Source: Planctomycetaceae bacterium (lineage in GTDB: Bacteria > Planctomycetota > Planctomycetia > Pirellulales > Thermoguttaceae). Taken from it: DNA of 5,448 nucleotides. Shown here in pieces: positions 5,435 through 5,448 of this stretch; position 1 is the stretch's first letter; each line of letters begins with the position of its first letter. Position numbers and translations under genes: made by a program. The DNA lies in assembly GCA_031282385.1 (NCBI GenBank), contig JAITDV010000291.1:1-5448 (forward strand), read 5' to 3'. A model generated the notes under the pieces. It was not told the origin of the DNA. It did no database searches and saw only the letters and a program-made list of their open reading frames with translations.

Positions 5435-5448
5435 TATATATCGATCCA
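5435..5448 (-). repeat. Possible degenerate third CRISPR repeat, cut by window edge
   Basis: If the second spacer is 30 bp like the first, the next repeat begins at 5435. The sequence there matches the repeat at 8 of 14 positions, including TATATC exactly in register (5437-5442 against repeat positions 3-8). This could be a decayed terminal repeat, or chance in AT-rich DNA. Too little is visible to decide. Confidence 0.3.

Overview
The window looks like a chromosomal segment of a planctomycete, probably an AT-rich gut- or anaerobe-associated lineage; this is inferred from gene content only. The strongest marker is a DUF1559-family protein with a type IV prepilin-like N-terminus and an H-x9-DG C-terminal motif, a family greatly expanded in Planctomycetota. 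It is followed by a small carboxypeptidase-regulatory-like lipoprotein, a frequent neighbour in that phylum. Coding DNA is of moderate GC, while the long intergenic stretches are very AT-rich.

Layout from left to right. Positions 1-186 (minus strand) hold the first 62 codons of an amidophosphoribosyltransferase-like glutamine amidotransferase, cut by the window edge. A 643-bp intergenic region (187-829) contains a small hairpin, a three-copy 14-bp tandem repeat, a 107-bp inverted-repeat element and a good sigma70-like promoter. The DUF1559 gene (830-2374) is followed by a strong hairpin at 2392-2434. The next gap (2375-2885) contains a six-palindrome REP-like cluster arranged as a large inverted repeat, flanked by two ~60-bp diverged direct repeats. 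The lipoprotein gene (2886-3362) ends near a second terminator-like hairpin. A 578-bp AT-rich gap leads to cas1 (3941-4864), cas2 (4911-5255) and the start of a CRISPR array (from 5303), which runs to or past the window end.

Cas1 and Cas2 are of the type II kind. The array has 36-bp repeats and a 30-bp spacer, which fits subtype II-C. Read on the minus strand, each repeat begins GCTATGG and ends with a TATACT -10-like box, which suggests crRNA transcription from promoters inside the repeats and running back towards cas2. No Cas9 gene and no convincing tracrRNA is present in the window. The position just upstream of cas1, where cas9 lies in most II-C loci, is non-coding. The effector must therefore lie beyond the right edge, be elsewhere in the genome, or be missing.

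The left half (purine biosynthesis start, surface or secreted protein, lipoprotein) and the right half (adaptation module plus array) appear functionally unrelated and are separated by terminators. I see no transposase, integrase, tRNA or rRNA.
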